This document shows positions 36,001 through 45,496 of a DNA stretch of 64,000 nucleotides, in pieces (positions within the stretch are counted from its first letter, which is position 1; each line of letters begins with the position of its first letter). This DNA comes from Flavobacterium sp. UMI-01 (GTDB taxonomy: Bacteria; Bacteroidota; Bacteroidia; Flavobacteriales; Flavobacteriaceae), in contig NZ_BPLU01000069.1 in the NCBI RefSeq assembly GCF_019656315.1, forward strand, positions 1 to 64,000, written 5' to 3'. Below the pieces are notes generated by a model. It saw only the letters and a program-made list of their open reading frames with translations. It did no database searches and was not told the DNA's origin. Made by a program: the position numbers and the translations under genes.

Positions 36001-36714
36001 TTACTTCAATTTTCTTAAATACATATTGACCACATTATCAAGTCCTAAATACAAGGCTTCGGCAATTAAGGCATGACCAATAGAAACTTCCAATAAGCCT
36101 GGAATATTTTGTTTAAAAAACTGAATGTTATCCAAACTCAAATCGTGTCCCGCATTGATTCCTAATCCCAATTCATTAGCTAAAACTGCTGCCTGTACAT
36201 AAGGTTCAATACCTTTTTCGTTTCCTAAAGCGTATTGGTGTGCAAAAGCTTCGGTATATAATTCGATGCGGTCAGTTCCTGTTTTTTTAGCCCCTTCAAT
36301 CATTTCCAAAACAGGATCAACAAAGATTGAAGTGCGAATCCCATGGCTTTGAAATTCTTGAATCATTTCAGTCAAATACGCTTGGTTTTTTACCGTATCC
36401 CATCCTGCTGAAGAGGTAATAGCTCCGATGGCATCAGGTACTAATGTAACCTGCTCAGGTTTGCATTCCAATACCAAATCTACAAAATTATGCTGTGGAT
36501 TTCCTTCAATATTAAACTCTGTATGCACAATTGAACGCAAATCACGCGCATCTTGATACCGAATATGACGCTCATCAGGACGAGGATGAATGGTGATTCC
36601 TTGCCCCCCAAATTTTTGAATATCAATCGCCACTTTTAATAAATCAGGTACATTTCCCCCACGTGCGTTGCGTAAAGTTGCAATTTTATTAATATTTACA
36701 CTTAACTTTGTCAT
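36001..36714 (-). CDS. pdxJ: Pyridoxine 5'-phosphate synthase
   Basis: 237 residues, a TIM barrel. It condenses 1-deoxyxylulose 5-phosphate with 3-amino-2-oxopropyl phosphate to give pyridoxine 5'-phosphate. Family motifs are LSVNINKIATLRNARGG, ITIHPRPDERHIRYQD (about 58-73), CKPEQVTLVPD and GINAGHDLSLDN (about 190-201), ending in EVSIGHALIAEALYLG. Divergent from the CBS-nadK-porG group. Confidence 0.96.
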   Translation of the reverse strand: MTKLSVNINKIATLRNARGGNVPDLLKVAIDIQKFGGQGITIHPRPDERHIRYQDARDLRSIVHTEFNIEGNPQHNFVDLVLECKPEQVTLVPDAIGAITSSAGWDTVKNQAYLTEMIQEFQSHGIRTSIFVDPVLEMIEGAKKTGTDRIELYTEAFAHQYALGNEKGIEPYVQAAVLANELGLGINAGHDLSLDNIQFFKQNIPGLLEVSIGHALIAEALYLGLDNVVNMYLRKLK

Positions 36715-36756
36715 TGAAATACGTTTTGTTTATCTTATCATACATTTTAACCGCGA

Positions 36757-36764
36757 CAAAAATA
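36757..36764 (-). promoter_or_regulatory. Candidate -7 box for pdxJ
   Basis: TATTTTTG on the minus strand, 43 bp before the ATG at 36714. Confidence 0.4.
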
Positions 36765-36925
36765 CGAAGTAATACGGATTTTGTTTTGAAAAAAGGACAC
36801 TTTTGGTTTTAAATAAAAGAACTATTCCTTATTTGTACGCGAAATAATAAACATAATTGAGATAAAAGAGAACGCTTTTTGGCTTTTTTTGATTAATTTG
36901 CATAAAAATTGAGTATCTATTTACG

Positions 36926-37582
36926 ATGGAAATTACAGACTACATCACAAACGACTTCAAAGCCATTGACTGTCACGAAACTATCGAGACGGTTAAAGAT
37001 TTTTTTGCGGATTTACATTTTTCACATTTCCCCATTGTGGAAGATGGTATCTATATTGGTAGTATTGCCTCTGACGATATCGAAACCTTTGAAAACAATA
37101 AAAAAGTTAGTGATTATAAATATACCCTTGAAACTTTTTTCACCCGAACAAACGCTATTTGGCTCGAAGTATTAGAAATATTTGCTAAAAACCATAGCAA
37201 TCTAATTCCTGTTTTGGACGAAGACAACAATTATGTAGGCTATTATGAAATTGAGGAAATCATGACTTTTTTCAATCAAACCCCTTTTTTAAAAGAACCA
37301 GGGAGAGTGATTAAGATTAAAAAAGGCGTTCTGGATTACTCTATGAGCCAAATAACTCAAATTGTAGAAAGCAATAACGGAAAATTGTTGGGTTTATTTA
37401 TTTCTGAAGCAGATGTGAGTACGGTAGAAATCACCTTAAAAATTAGCCTTGGTGCTATCAATGAAATTGTACAATCATTTAGAAGGTACAATTACGAAAT
37501 CACCTCTGAACATCATGAGGACACTTATATTAACAACCTAAAAGAACGTTCTGATTATTTAGACAAATACCTAAATATATAA
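36926..37582 (+). CDS. CBS-domain protein
   Basis: 218 residues. Residues about 1-125 form a CBS pair, which usually binds adenine nucleotides (HFSHFPIVEDGIYIGSIASD and LIPVLDEDNNYVGYYEIEEI). Residues about 130-200 look like an ACT-type fold (GRVIKIKKGVLDYSMSQITQ). There is no catalytic domain, so it is probably a sensor or regulator. It is 56 bp upstream of nadK on the same strand, an association that may point to nucleotide or NAD(P) sensing. Confidence 0.85.
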   Translation: MEITDYITNDFKAIDCHETIETVKDFFADLHFSHFPIVEDGIYIGSIASDDIETFENNKKVSDYKYTLETFFTRTNAIWLEVLEIFAKNHSNLIPVLDEDNNYVGYYEIEEIMTFFNQTPFLKEPGRVIKIKKGVLDYSMSQITQIVESNNGKLLGLFISEADVSTVEITLKISLGAINEIVQSFRRYNYEITSEHHEDTYINNLKERSDYLDKYLNI

Positions 37583-37638
37583 TATCGTTTCACCCTCTTA
37601 AAAGCCAACTCAAACTAAAACAAACGATTTAAGAACTA

Positions 37639-38523
37639 ATGAAAATAGCCATTTACGGTCAATATTATCAGAACAGCACAGAACCTATTATTAAAGATAT
37701 CTTAAGCTTTTTTTCTAGCAATAATATAGAAATGGTTTTTGAATCTCAGTATTTTGACATGCTTCTCGAAAAAAATATCGTCACTAAAGACTACCACACT
37801 TTTTCGTCCTACAGTGAAATTGATTCCAGTTTCTATATGCTAGTGAGCATTGGTGGGGATGGAACTATCTTGAGAGCAGCGACCTACATTAGAAATTCGG
37901 GAGTTCCTATTTTAGGGATTAATGCCGGTCGATTGGGATTTTTGGCCACGGTACAACAAGAAAATATTGCCGATTTTTTACAAATGGTGGTTGAAAAAAA
38001 ACACAGCCTTTCCAAAAGGACACTTTTAAGTTTGTCCTGTACTCCAGCAAACGAAAGTTTGGAAGACATCAATTTTGCGATGAACGAAGTGTCTGTTAGC
38101 CGAAAGGATACCACTTCGATGATTACCATTGACACTTATTTGAATGGAGAATATTTGAATTCGTATTGGGCTGACGGCCTTATTATCTCTACCCCTACTG
38201 GCTCAACTGGTTATAATTTAAGTTGTGGAGGGCCTATCTTGACTCCTGATGTAAACAGTCTTGTCATTACTCCAATTTCTCCTCACAACCTTAATGCACG
38301 CCCCTTAGTGATTCCTGATGAAACAGAAATCCGACTAAAGGTATCTGGTAGAGAAGAAAATTATTTGGTTTCCCTAGACTCCCGAATAACCTCAGTAGGA
38401 AACGAATCCATTTTGACCATCAAAAAAACCCCTTTTCAAATCAATATGATTGAAATCCCAGAAGAGACTTTCTTAAAAACCCTTCGTTCCAAATTGCTTT
38501 GGGGAGAAGACAAAAGAAACTAA
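37639..38523 (+). CDS. nadK: NAD kinase
   Basis: 294 residues. It phosphorylates NAD to NADP. The diagnostic GGDGT (about 72-77, in VSIGGDGTILRA) and the NAGRLGFLATV segment are present. The glycine-rich motif STPTGSTGYNLSCGGPI (about 185-202) and the PLVIPDETEI region complete the C-terminal domain. It probably shares transcription with the upstream CBS gene. A promoter candidate for the next group lies after it. Confidence 0.96.
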   Translation: MKIAIYGQYYQNSTEPIIKDILSFFSSNNIEMVFESQYFDMLLEKNIVTKDYHTFSSYSEIDSSFYMLVSIGGDGTILRAATYIRNSGVPILGINAGRLGFLATVQQENIADFLQMVVEKKHSLSKRTLLSLSCTPANESLEDINFAMNEVSVSRKDTTSMITIDTYLNGEYLNSYWADGLIISTPTGSTGYNLSCGGPILTPDVNSLVITPISPHNLNARPLVIPDETEIRLKVSGREENYLVSLDSRITSVGNESILTIKKTPFQINMIEIPEETFLKTLRSKLLWGEDKRN

Positions 38524-38674
38524 TCCTTTCATTTTTTTTAACTACTATACGATTTTCAATAGTTTTCCGTTTTTATTTTGTTCTTATTTAAGACAAAAAA
38601 CCAATTAAAAACACCTAAAAAGCAAATGAAAAACACAATTATCATATTCAACCACAATAAGAAATGATAATTGT

Positions 38675-38682
38675 TATATTTG
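38675..38682 (+). promoter_or_regulatory. Candidate -7 box for the porG-uppS-bamA group
   Basis: TATATTTG lies 18 bp before the ATG at 38700. Confidence 0.55.
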
Positions 38683-38699
38683 CATGCTATTTTTAACTA

Positions 38700-39386
38700 A
38701 TGATGACCAAAAAGATTAGCCTACTCATATCCTTTTTAGTAAGTACTGCCATGTATTCGCAGATTCATGAAGTGGGTGTTTTTCTGGGAGGAAGCAATTA
38801 CATAGGAGACGTAGGCCCAACAACTTATATAGCTCCAAATGAACTTGCTTTAGGCTTGCTTTACAGATGGAATAAAAGCCCAAGACACAGTTACAGGATA
38901 AGTTACACACTGTCAAACCTATCCGCTAACGACCTTGATTCTGATGAAGGCAGTAGAAACCTAAGAGGATATCATTTTGAAAATAACATAAAAGAAGTAT
39001 CTTTAGGCCTTGAATTCAATTTTTTTGATTTCAATCTCCATCAAATAGGAAACAAAACAACACCTTATGTGTATAGTGGAATAAGTTATACTCGTTACAG
39101 TAGTTTGTTTTTTAGCGGAGGTCAAGAAAGAACAGATTCAAGACGTGGAACGATTGCTATTCCTATGACAGTAGGAATCAAATCGAAATTAAACAGAAAC
39201 TTCATTATAGGAATAGAAGTTGGCGCGAGATATACTATGGCAGATGATATTGATGGGAGCAATCCTAAAAATCAGAACCTAAGTCAGCTCCGTTTTGGAA
39301 ATATAAATAATAATGATTGGTTTGTTTTCTCAGGCATTACATTAACCTATACCTTTGGAGAAAAACCGTGCTATTGTGCAGAATAA
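38700..39386 (+). CDS. porG: Type IX secretion outer-membrane protein PorG (DUF6089)
   Basis: 228 residues. Signal peptide MMTKKISLLISFLVSTAMYS, then an eight-strand-type barrel pattern beginning HEVGVFLGGSNYIGDVG, which is the DUF6089/PorG opening, and ending in TYTFGEKPCYCAE. In Porphyromonas gingivalis the homologue is a T9SS component at the outer membrane, encoded next to uppS and Omp85. The same order is seen here (3 bp to uppS), which supports the call. ATG at 38703 is an equivalent start. Confidence 0.85.
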   Translation: MMTKKISLLISFLVSTAMYSQIHEVGVFLGGSNYIGDVGPTTYIAPNELALGLLYRWNKSPRHSYRISYTLSNLSANDLDSDEGSRNLRGYHFENNIKEVSLGLEFNFFDFNLHQIGNKTTPYVYSGISYTRYSSLFFSGGQERTDSRRGTIAIPMTVGIKSKLNRNFIIGIEVGARYTMADDIDGSNPKNQNLSQLRFGNINNNDWFVFSGITLTYTFGEKPCYCAE

Positions 39387-39389
39387 AAA

Positions 39390-40130
39390 ATGAGTTTACG
39401 AGACAATATAGATAAAAACAGACTTCCTGAACACATTGCCATCATTATGGATGGCAACGGACGTTGGGCTAAAAAACAAGGACTTTTAAGAGCATTAGGT
39501 CATGAAAGAGGAAGTGAATCTGTAAAAGAAATCATCCGCACCTGCATTGAATTAGGCATACAAAACCTAACCTTGTATGCATTTTCAACCGAAAATTGGA
39601 ATCGACCAAAGCTAGAAGTAGATACCTTAATGAAGATTTTAGTAAAACAATTAAGGAAAGAATTAGCAACTTTGGAAGACAAAAAAATAAGACTAAACAC
39701 CATTGGCAGCTTTGACAAACTCCCTAGTTCTGTACAATCAGAATTAAATGCTGTCAAAGAAAAAACCAAAGACCACACCAAAATGACGCTTACACTAGCG
39801 CTGAGTTATGGTGCAAGAGAAGAAATTGTCAATGCAGTTAAAAACATTAGCGATAAAGTTAAAAATAGCATAATTTCAATTGACGCTATTGACGATTCAG
39901 TTATAAATGAGCATCTTTACACGCACAATTTACCTGATGTTGATTTATTAATTCGTACCAGTGGTGAACATAGAATAAGTAATTTCTTGTTGTGGCAAAT
40001 CGCCTATTCAGAATTATATTTTACCGATATTTTATGGCCTGACTTTAAAGAAGAAGATTTATATGAGGCTATCATTAGTTATCAAAAAAGAGAACGCAGA
40101 TTTGGAAAAACAAGTGAACAAATTAAATAA
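39390..40130 (+). CDS. uppS: Isoprenyl transferase (undecaprenyl diphosphate synthase)
   Basis: 246 residues. This cis-prenyltransferase makes the C55 carrier for cell-wall and O-antigen sugars. The catalytic Asp is D21 in IAIIMDGNGRWAKKQG. Other family motifs are TLYAFSTENWNRP (about 61-73) and the LLIRTSGEHRISNFLLWQIAYSE block (about 187-209). Sandwiched between porG and bamA with spacings of 3 and 7 bp, so all are co-transcribed. Confidence 0.96.
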   Translation: MSLRDNIDKNRLPEHIAIIMDGNGRWAKKQGLLRALGHERGSESVKEIIRTCIELGIQNLTLYAFSTENWNRPKLEVDTLMKILVKQLRKELATLEDKKIRLNTIGSFDKLPSSVQSELNAVKEKTKDHTKMTLTLALSYGAREEIVNAVKNISDKVKNSIISIDAIDDSVINEHLYTHNLPDVDLLIRTSGEHRISNFLLWQIAYSELYFTDILWPDFKEEDLYEAIISYQKRERRFGKTSEQIK

Positions 40131-40137
40131 TTTTTTA

Positions 40138-42828
40138 GTGTTGAATAAAAATATAAAAGCAGTATTAACCTTTTTAATTTTGATAAGTTTTTCACAAATC
40201 AAAGCGCAAAAAAGAGCCGATTTTGATAATGGAGAAAAATACATCATTGCCAAAGTTTCACTTACAAATAAAATAAGTTTTAACGACCAAACTGTAGTAA
40301 CATTTGCAGGGCTCGAAAAAGGACAAACTATTACTGTTCCTGGAGAAGAGATAAGTAGCGCCATCAAAAAGCTAGGAAAACTAGGCCTTTTTGATGAAAT
40401 TGCATTTTATGTCAACAAAATCGAAGGTGACAGCATTTACCTTGACCTGGACATTAAAGAATTACCTAAACTAAATCAAGTAAAATTTACTGGAATTAAA
40501 AACAGTAAAGTGGAGGGATTAATCAAAGATAATGGTCTCACACAAGGAAAAGTGGTAAACGAAAACTTAATTACCACCACCAAAAATTACATTGAAAACA
40601 AATATAAAAAGGACGGTTTTTTCAACACCAAAGTTTCCATTAATACTGTCCAAGATACCGCAGCAACCAACCAAGTAAATATGGTGGTAGCTATTGATAA
40701 AGGAGAAAAAATTAAAATCCAAGAAATTGATTTCATAGGCAACACCAAATTGTCTGATAAAACCTTGCGTGGCGCAATGAAAGATACAAAACAAAAAAAT
40801 CCATTACGTATTTTCAAAGCATCTAAATTCATTAAATCAAAATACAAAGAAGATTTAGACAAGGTAATTGCATCTTATAAAGAAAAAGGATATCGTGACG
40901 CCCGAATTGTTTCGGATACAGTAATTTACAACAAAGAAAAAAATGCCTTAGCCATTAAAGTCAATGTTGAAGAAGGAAACAAATACTATTTTGGTAACAT
41001 CAAATTCTTAGGAAACACAGTATATCCTGATCACTTTTTAAGCCGTATCGTAGGGGTTAAAAAAGGAGAAACGTACAACGGTGTACTGCTTGAGAAAAGA
41101 ATTGCGGACAAGACAAAACCTGACGGAGAAGACATAACCAACTTGTATCAAAATAACGGATATTTATTCTCAACTATTAATGCTGTAGAAGTTAGAACTG
41201 CCAATGACAGTATCGATTTTGAAATTAGAATAACCGAAGGACCTCTAGCCTATTTCAACAAAATTACAGTTGTAGGAAACGATAAAACCAATGACCGTGT
41301 AATTTACAGAGAACTTAGAACCAAGCCAGGAGAAAAATACAGTAAAGAATTATTAGTAAGAACCATCCGTGAGATTGGCCAATTAGGATTCTTTGATCCT
41401 GAAGCCATCGACCCAAAGTTCAAAAACGTAGATGCAGCTGCTGGTACCGTAGATATTGAATACAACTTAGTTGAAAAAGGATCTAGCCAAATCGAACTCC
41501 AAGGAGGGTACGGAGGTGGTGGATTCATCGGAACATTAGGACTATCATTCAATAACTTTTCTGCTCGAAATTTAGGCAACAAAGAAGCCTACAAACCTTT
41601 ACCCATGGGTGATGGACAAAAAGTTTCATTGCGATTACAGGCCAGTACTTATTTCCAAACTTATAGTTTATCTTTTTCTGAACCTTGGTTTGGACAAAAA
41701 AAACCAGTACAATTTAGTACCTCTTTATCGTACAGCAAACAATTTTTAACCAATTTCCTTTCAGCATCAGGTGTGGACAAGAGTAAAAGCTTCAACATCT
41801 TAACATTATCTGTTGGTTTGGCCAAGCGTTTAACAGTACCAGATGATTTTTTTGTACTATCTCAAAGTTTGAGTTACCAACATTATGACTTAAATAATTA
41901 CAACACAGGATTATTTACTTTTGGAGACGGAACTTCTAGAAACGTAGCTTATACTATTGGAATTTCTCGTAACAACAAAGGAGTAAATCCTATATTCCCA
42001 ACCTACGGTTCTGAATTTAGCCTTACAGGAAAATTCTCACTACCTTATTCATTACTTAACGGAATTGATTATGGTAGTTTAGGAGATAAGAAAGAAAATA
42101 AATACATTTACACAGGTACAGCATACGAAGGTACAAATGGTGAAATTGTTCAACCTGGTGATTATGTAGAAGAAATTCCTTCAACAACTAATCCAACACC
42201 AAACAAGGTTACAGATTACACAAAAGCGGCTGCTGACCCTGCCAAAGTGGATCAAAAGAAATTTAATTGGCTAGAATATTACAAAATTAAGTTCAAAGCG
42301 GATTGGTACACTAAAATTTATGGTAAATTAGTACTACGAACGTTATCAGAATTTGGCTTCTTAGGAGCTTATAATCAAGACCGAGGTGTTATTCCTTTTG
42401 AACGTTTTTATGTAGGAGGTGATGGATTAGCCAATTATTCTATGGACGGTAGAGAAACCATACAATTAAGAGGATATCAAAACAACTCATTGACCCCTAT
42501 CATTGACGACACAAACGACAGCAGATTCGGACAACAAATTGGTGGTACTATTTACAACAAGTTCTCAATGGAATTGCGTTATCCAATTACGTTGAAAGCG
42601 GCAGCGTCTATTTACGCATTAGGTTTCTTGGAAGCAGGAAATTCATTTTCAAGTTTCAACACCTATAATCCATTTGATTTGAAACGTTCAGCAGGTTTAG
42701 GTTTGCGTATTTTCATGCCAGCGTTTGGATTATTAGGGATTGATTTTGGTCATGGATTTGACGCTGCGACAGGTCAAACCACAAAGAGTGGATGGCAAAC
42801 CCATTTTATTATTGGGCAACAATTTTAA
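40138..42828 (+). CDS. bamA: Outer-membrane protein assembly factor BamA
   Basis: About 896 residues. After a signal peptide (NKNIKAVLTFLILISFSQIKAQ) come five POTRA-like repeats (about 45-430; for example KIKIQEIDFIGNTKLSDKTL and KYYFGNIKFLGNTVYPDHFL). The C-terminal Omp85 barrel ends LQTKSGWQTHFIIGQQF-like, with terminal Phe. It folds barrel proteins into the outer membrane. The start is a GTG at 40138 or TTG at 40141. An ATG at 40063 in the same frame would overlap uppS by 68 nt and add 25 residues before the signal peptide, so I reject it. Confidence 0.95.
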   Translation: MLNKNIKAVLTFLILISFSQIKAQKRADFDNGEKYIIAKVSLTNKISFNDQTVVTFAGLEKGQTITVPGEEISSAIKKLGKLGLFDEIAFYVNKIEGDSIYLDLDIKELPKLNQVKFTGIKNSKVEGLIKDNGLTQGKVVNENLITTTKNYIENKYKKDGFFNTKVSINTVQDTAATNQVNMVVAIDKGEKIKIQEIDFIGNTKLSDKTLRGAMKDTKQKNPLRIFKASKFIKSKYKEDLDKVIASYKEKGYRDARIVSDTVIYNKEKNALAIKVNVEEGNKYYFGNIKFLGNTVYPDHFLSRIVGVKKGETYNGVLLEKRIADKTKPDGEDITNLYQNNGYLFSTINAVEVRTANDSIDFEIRITEGPLAYFNKITVVGNDKTNDRVIYRELRTKPGEKYSKELLVRTIREIGQLGFFDPEAIDPKFKNVDAAAGTVDIEYNLVEKGSSQIELQGGYGGGGFIGTLGLSFNNFSARNLGNKEAYKPLPMGDGQKVSLRLQASTYFQTYSLSFSEPWFGQKKPVQFSTSLSYSKQFLTNFLSASGVDKSKSFNILTLSVGLAKRLTVPDDFFVLSQSLSYQHYDLNNYNTGLFTFGDGTSRNVAYTIGISRNNKGVNPIFPTYGSEFSLTGKFSLPYSLLNGIDYGSLGDKKENKYIYTGTAYEGTNGEIVQPGDYVEEIPSTTNPTPNKVTDYTKAAADPAKVDQKKFNWLEYYKIKFKADWYTKIYGKLVLRTLSEFGFLGAYNQDRGVIPFERFYVGGDGLANYSMDGRETIQLRGYQNNSLTPIIDDTNDSRFGQQIGGTIYNKFSMELRYPITLKAAASIYALGFLEAGNSFSSFNTYNPFDLKRSAGLGLRIFMPAFGLLGIDFGHGFDAATGQTTKSGWQTHFIIGQQF

Positions 42829-42856
42829 TAAACTTATCATTTCTAATATTTAGGCT

Positions 42857-44065
42857 ATGAGAAATTATTTTTTAGTTTTAGTTTTAGCAATAACCGTTAC
42901 GATTCACTCCCAAACTAGAGGAACCAAAATCGGTTTTATTGACATGGAATACATTTTACAAAATGTGCCTAATTATACAGAAGCTAATACGCAACTAGAG
43001 CAAAAAGCCCAAAAATGGAAACAAGAAATTGAAATTAAAAAAAACGAAGTAAACAAACTCAAAGAATCGCTTAAAGCCGAAAAAGCATTACTTACAAAAA
43101 ACTTAATTGAAGAAAGAGAAACTGAAATAAAATTTCTAGAAAATGAGGTTCTGGATTTACAGCAACTACGTTTTGGTCCCAACGGAAACCTTACTACGCA
43201 AAAAAATGATTTAATCAAGCCTATCCAAGACCAAGTTTTTACCGCCATTCAAGACATTGCAGAACAACAAAAATATGATTTCATTTTTGACAAAACATCT
43301 GATTTCACAATGATTTTTGCAGCAAAAAGATACGACATCAGTGATTTAGTATTGCGAATCATAAACCGCTCTAATAAGCGAGAACAATTGACTAAAAAAC
43401 AACTTCAAGCGGAAATAGAAAAAGAGAAAAAAGAAGACGCTGTTGATGTCAATCCAAATCTTGCGGACAGACAACGAGCTTTGGAAGCCAAAAAAGCAGA
43501 AAGAGAAAAAATATTAGAAGAACGAAAACTAGCTGCTGAACAAAAGAAACAAGAAGCCGAAGACAGAAAAGCTCGATTAATGGAAGAAAGAGAAGCTCAA
43601 AAAGCAGGAACTTCTTCCGTAACTACTGCAAAACCTAACAATACAGACAAAAAAGACACTGCAGCCGAAATAGAAGCTAAAAAACAAGAACAAGCCGCAG
43701 CACGAGCTAAAATCTTAGAAGAACGCCAACAAGCTGTAGAAAACAGAAAAAAAGAAGCCGAAGCAAAAAGAGCACAATTATTAGAAGAAAGAGAAGCCAA
43801 AAAAACTGGCACGATTTCTGCCCTTACAAAAACAGAAGAGAAAAAAACGACCGCTACTGCTACAAAATCTGTAGTGCCTGCTAAAGAAGCAACCGCTAAA
43901 GAAGTTACAAAACAAGATACAATTGACCCTAAAACAAAAGCTTTAGAAGAAAGAAAAAAAATAATTGAAGAACGTAAACGAGAACTGGAAGAAAAAAGAC
44001 TAAAAGCGCTACAAGTACGAGATTCTATTAAAAAAGCGAGAGAAATTCAATTAAAAAATAACTAA
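42857..44065 (+). CDS. OmpH/Skp-family chaperone with long charged coiled-coil tail
   Basis: 402 residues, more than twice the usual Skp length. Signal peptide about 1-18, then a Skp domain (about 20-170; TKIGFIDMEYILQNVPNYTE opening). Residues about 195-402 are a Glu/Lys/Arg/Ala-rich coiled coil built from imperfect repeats such as REKILEERKLAAEQKK and RAKILEERQQAVENRK, each closing in LxEEREAxKxGT. Skp holds unfolded outer-membrane proteins in the periplasm. Adjacent to bamA and a second, normal-length skp. The function of the tail is unknown. Confidence 0.88.
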   Translation: MRNYFLVLVLAITVTIHSQTRGTKIGFIDMEYILQNVPNYTEANTQLEQKAQKWKQEIEIKKNEVNKLKESLKAEKALLTKNLIEERETEIKFLENEVLDLQQLRFGPNGNLTTQKNDLIKPIQDQVFTAIQDIAEQQKYDFIFDKTSDFTMIFAAKRYDISDLVLRIINRSNKREQLTKKQLQAEIEKEKKEDAVDVNPNLADRQRALEAKKAEREKILEERKLAAEQKKQEAEDRKARLMEEREAQKAGTSSVTTAKPNNTDKKDTAAEIEAKKQEQAAARAKILEERQQAVENRKKEAEAKRAQLLEEREAKKTGTISALTKTEEKKTTATATKSVVPAKEATAKEVTKQDTIDPKTKALEERKKIIEERKRELEEKRLKALQVRDSIKKAREIQLKNN

Positions 44066-44090
44066 TATAATTACTTAATATTTAAATCCG

Positions 44091-44591
44091 ATGAAACAAA
44101 TCAAAACTTTATTAATTGCTGCAATAGTATTTTTAGGAGCAAATCAAACCATCAACGCACAAGCAAAAACTGCTCATGTTGATGTAAGCGAAATCATGTC
44201 GAAGATGCCAGCAATGCTTGACGCACAAAAACAACTTGAAAAACTAAGCGGAACGTATGATGCAGACTATAAAAAAATGGTTGAAGAATATCAATCAAAA
44301 TTAAAAAAATACGAAGCTGAATCGGCAACTGTAACAGAAGCAGTAAACGAAGATCGTTCTAAAGAAGTTCAAGACATGCAAAAAAGAATTGTTGACTTTA
44401 GAGATAATGCTCAAAAAGAATTACAACAAAAAGAATCTGATATTGTAAAACCATTAATGGAAAAAGTAAGAGCTTCTATCCAAAAAATTGGAAAAGCTAA
44501 AGGTTACCAATATGTATTAGATGGTTCTGCTTTATTATTAGCTGATGGCCCAAACATTACAGCTGATGTAAAAAAAGATCTAGGTTTCTAA
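44091..44591 (+). CDS. skp: OmpH/Skp-family periplasmic chaperone
   Basis: 166 residues, typical length. The signal peptide ends in INAQA. The Skp opening TAHVDVSEIMSKMPAMLDAQ is followed by a long antiparallel coiled coil (about 45-125) and a C-terminal beta/helix segment (GYQYVLDGSALLLADGPN). It probably works with BamA and the long paralogue upstream. A very strong terminator ends the group here. Confidence 0.92.
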   Translation: MKQIKTLLIAAIVFLGANQTINAQAKTAHVDVSEIMSKMPAMLDAQKQLEKLSGTYDADYKKMVEEYQSKLKKYEAESATVTEAVNEDRSKEVQDMQKRIVDFRDNAQKELQQKESDIVKPLMEKVRASIQKIGKAKGYQYVLDGSALLLADGPNITADVKKDLGF

Positions 44592-44611
44592 TAAAAACCA
44601 AAAAAACACTT

Positions 44612-44653
44612 AAAGCGTTCTATTTCATGAGTTGAAATAGAACGCTTTTTTTT
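44612..44653 (+). terminator. Intrinsic terminator of the porG-to-skp group
   Basis: Perfect 16-bp stem (44612-44627 with 44633-44648) with a 5-nt loop, followed by a run of T. Confidence 0.95.
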
Positions 44654-44699
44654 ACTAACAATTTAGGAAAATTAATTCAGAGCGATTAACTTTGTTTTG

Positions 44700-45482
44700 A
44701 TGAACAATAACAAACCTATAGGCATATTCGATTCTGGAATTGGAGGGACTTCAATATGGAAGGCTATTCATCATTTGTTACCCCAAGAAAAAACCATCTA
44801 TTTAGCCGATAGTAAAAATGCACCATACGGACAAAAATCCAAGGAGGAAATCATCGCTTTATGCATGAAAAACACCGATTTATTACTCCAAATGGATTGC
44901 AAATTAATCGTTGTTGCCTGCAATACTGCAACGACCAATGCCATTAAGGAATTAAGAGCAAACTATGCTGTCCCATTCATTGGTATTGAGCCAGCTATAA
45001 AGCCAGCTGCTTTAAATTCCAAAACACAAAAAATTGGGATTCTCGCAACACAAGGTACGCTCATTAGCGAACTATTCAATAAAACTGCCGAAAAGTTCCA
45101 GACCACTAAAATTCTAGAACAGGTAGGTCACGGCTTAGTTCAATTAATCGAAAAAGGACAAATCAATTCCCCTGAAATGACTGCATTATTGGAATCCTAT
45201 TTACGCCCAATGATTGAAGCAGATATTGATTATTTGGTTTTAGGATGTAGTCATTACCCCTACCTCATCCCACAAATTAAAAAAATTCTACCTGACCATA
45301 TCCACATTATTGATTCAGGAGAAGCCGTTGCGAGACAAACACAAAACCTTTTAAAAAACGGAGTTGGATTTACAGATTTAACCAACAACAAACCTGTATT
45401 TTATACGAACACTAATCCAACCGTTTTAAAAGAAATTTTAGAAGGTGATTATGAAGTTGAAGTTATTGAAAAAGATTTTTAA
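44700..45482 (+). CDS. murI: Glutamate racemase
   Basis: 260 residues. It makes D-glutamate for peptidoglycan. The two catalytic cysteines are C74 in VVACNTATT and C183 in LGCSHYPYL. The substrate-binding IGIFDSGIGG segment is near the N-terminus. The start is the ATG at 44700; a TTG one codon upstream is not needed. It follows the skp terminator, so it needs its own promoter or read-through. Convergent with the gamma-carbonic anhydrase gene. Confidence 0.96.
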   Translation: MNNNKPIGIFDSGIGGTSIWKAIHHLLPQEKTIYLADSKNAPYGQKSKEEIIALCMKNTDLLLQMDCKLIVVACNTATTNAIKELRANYAVPFIGIEPAIKPAALNSKTQKIGILATQGTLISELFNKTAEKFQTTKILEQVGHGLVQLIEKGQINSPEMTALLESYLRPMIEADIDYLVLGCSHYPYLIPQIKKILPDHIHIIDSGEAVARQTQNLLKNGVGFTDLTNNKPVFYTNTNPTVLKEILEGDYEVEVIEKDF

Positions 45483-45496
45483 GCATAATAAACGCA

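Noticed and set aside
40063..40137. ATG start for bamA inside uppS
   Set aside because: It would add 25 residues translated out of frame from uppS in front of a normal signal peptide.
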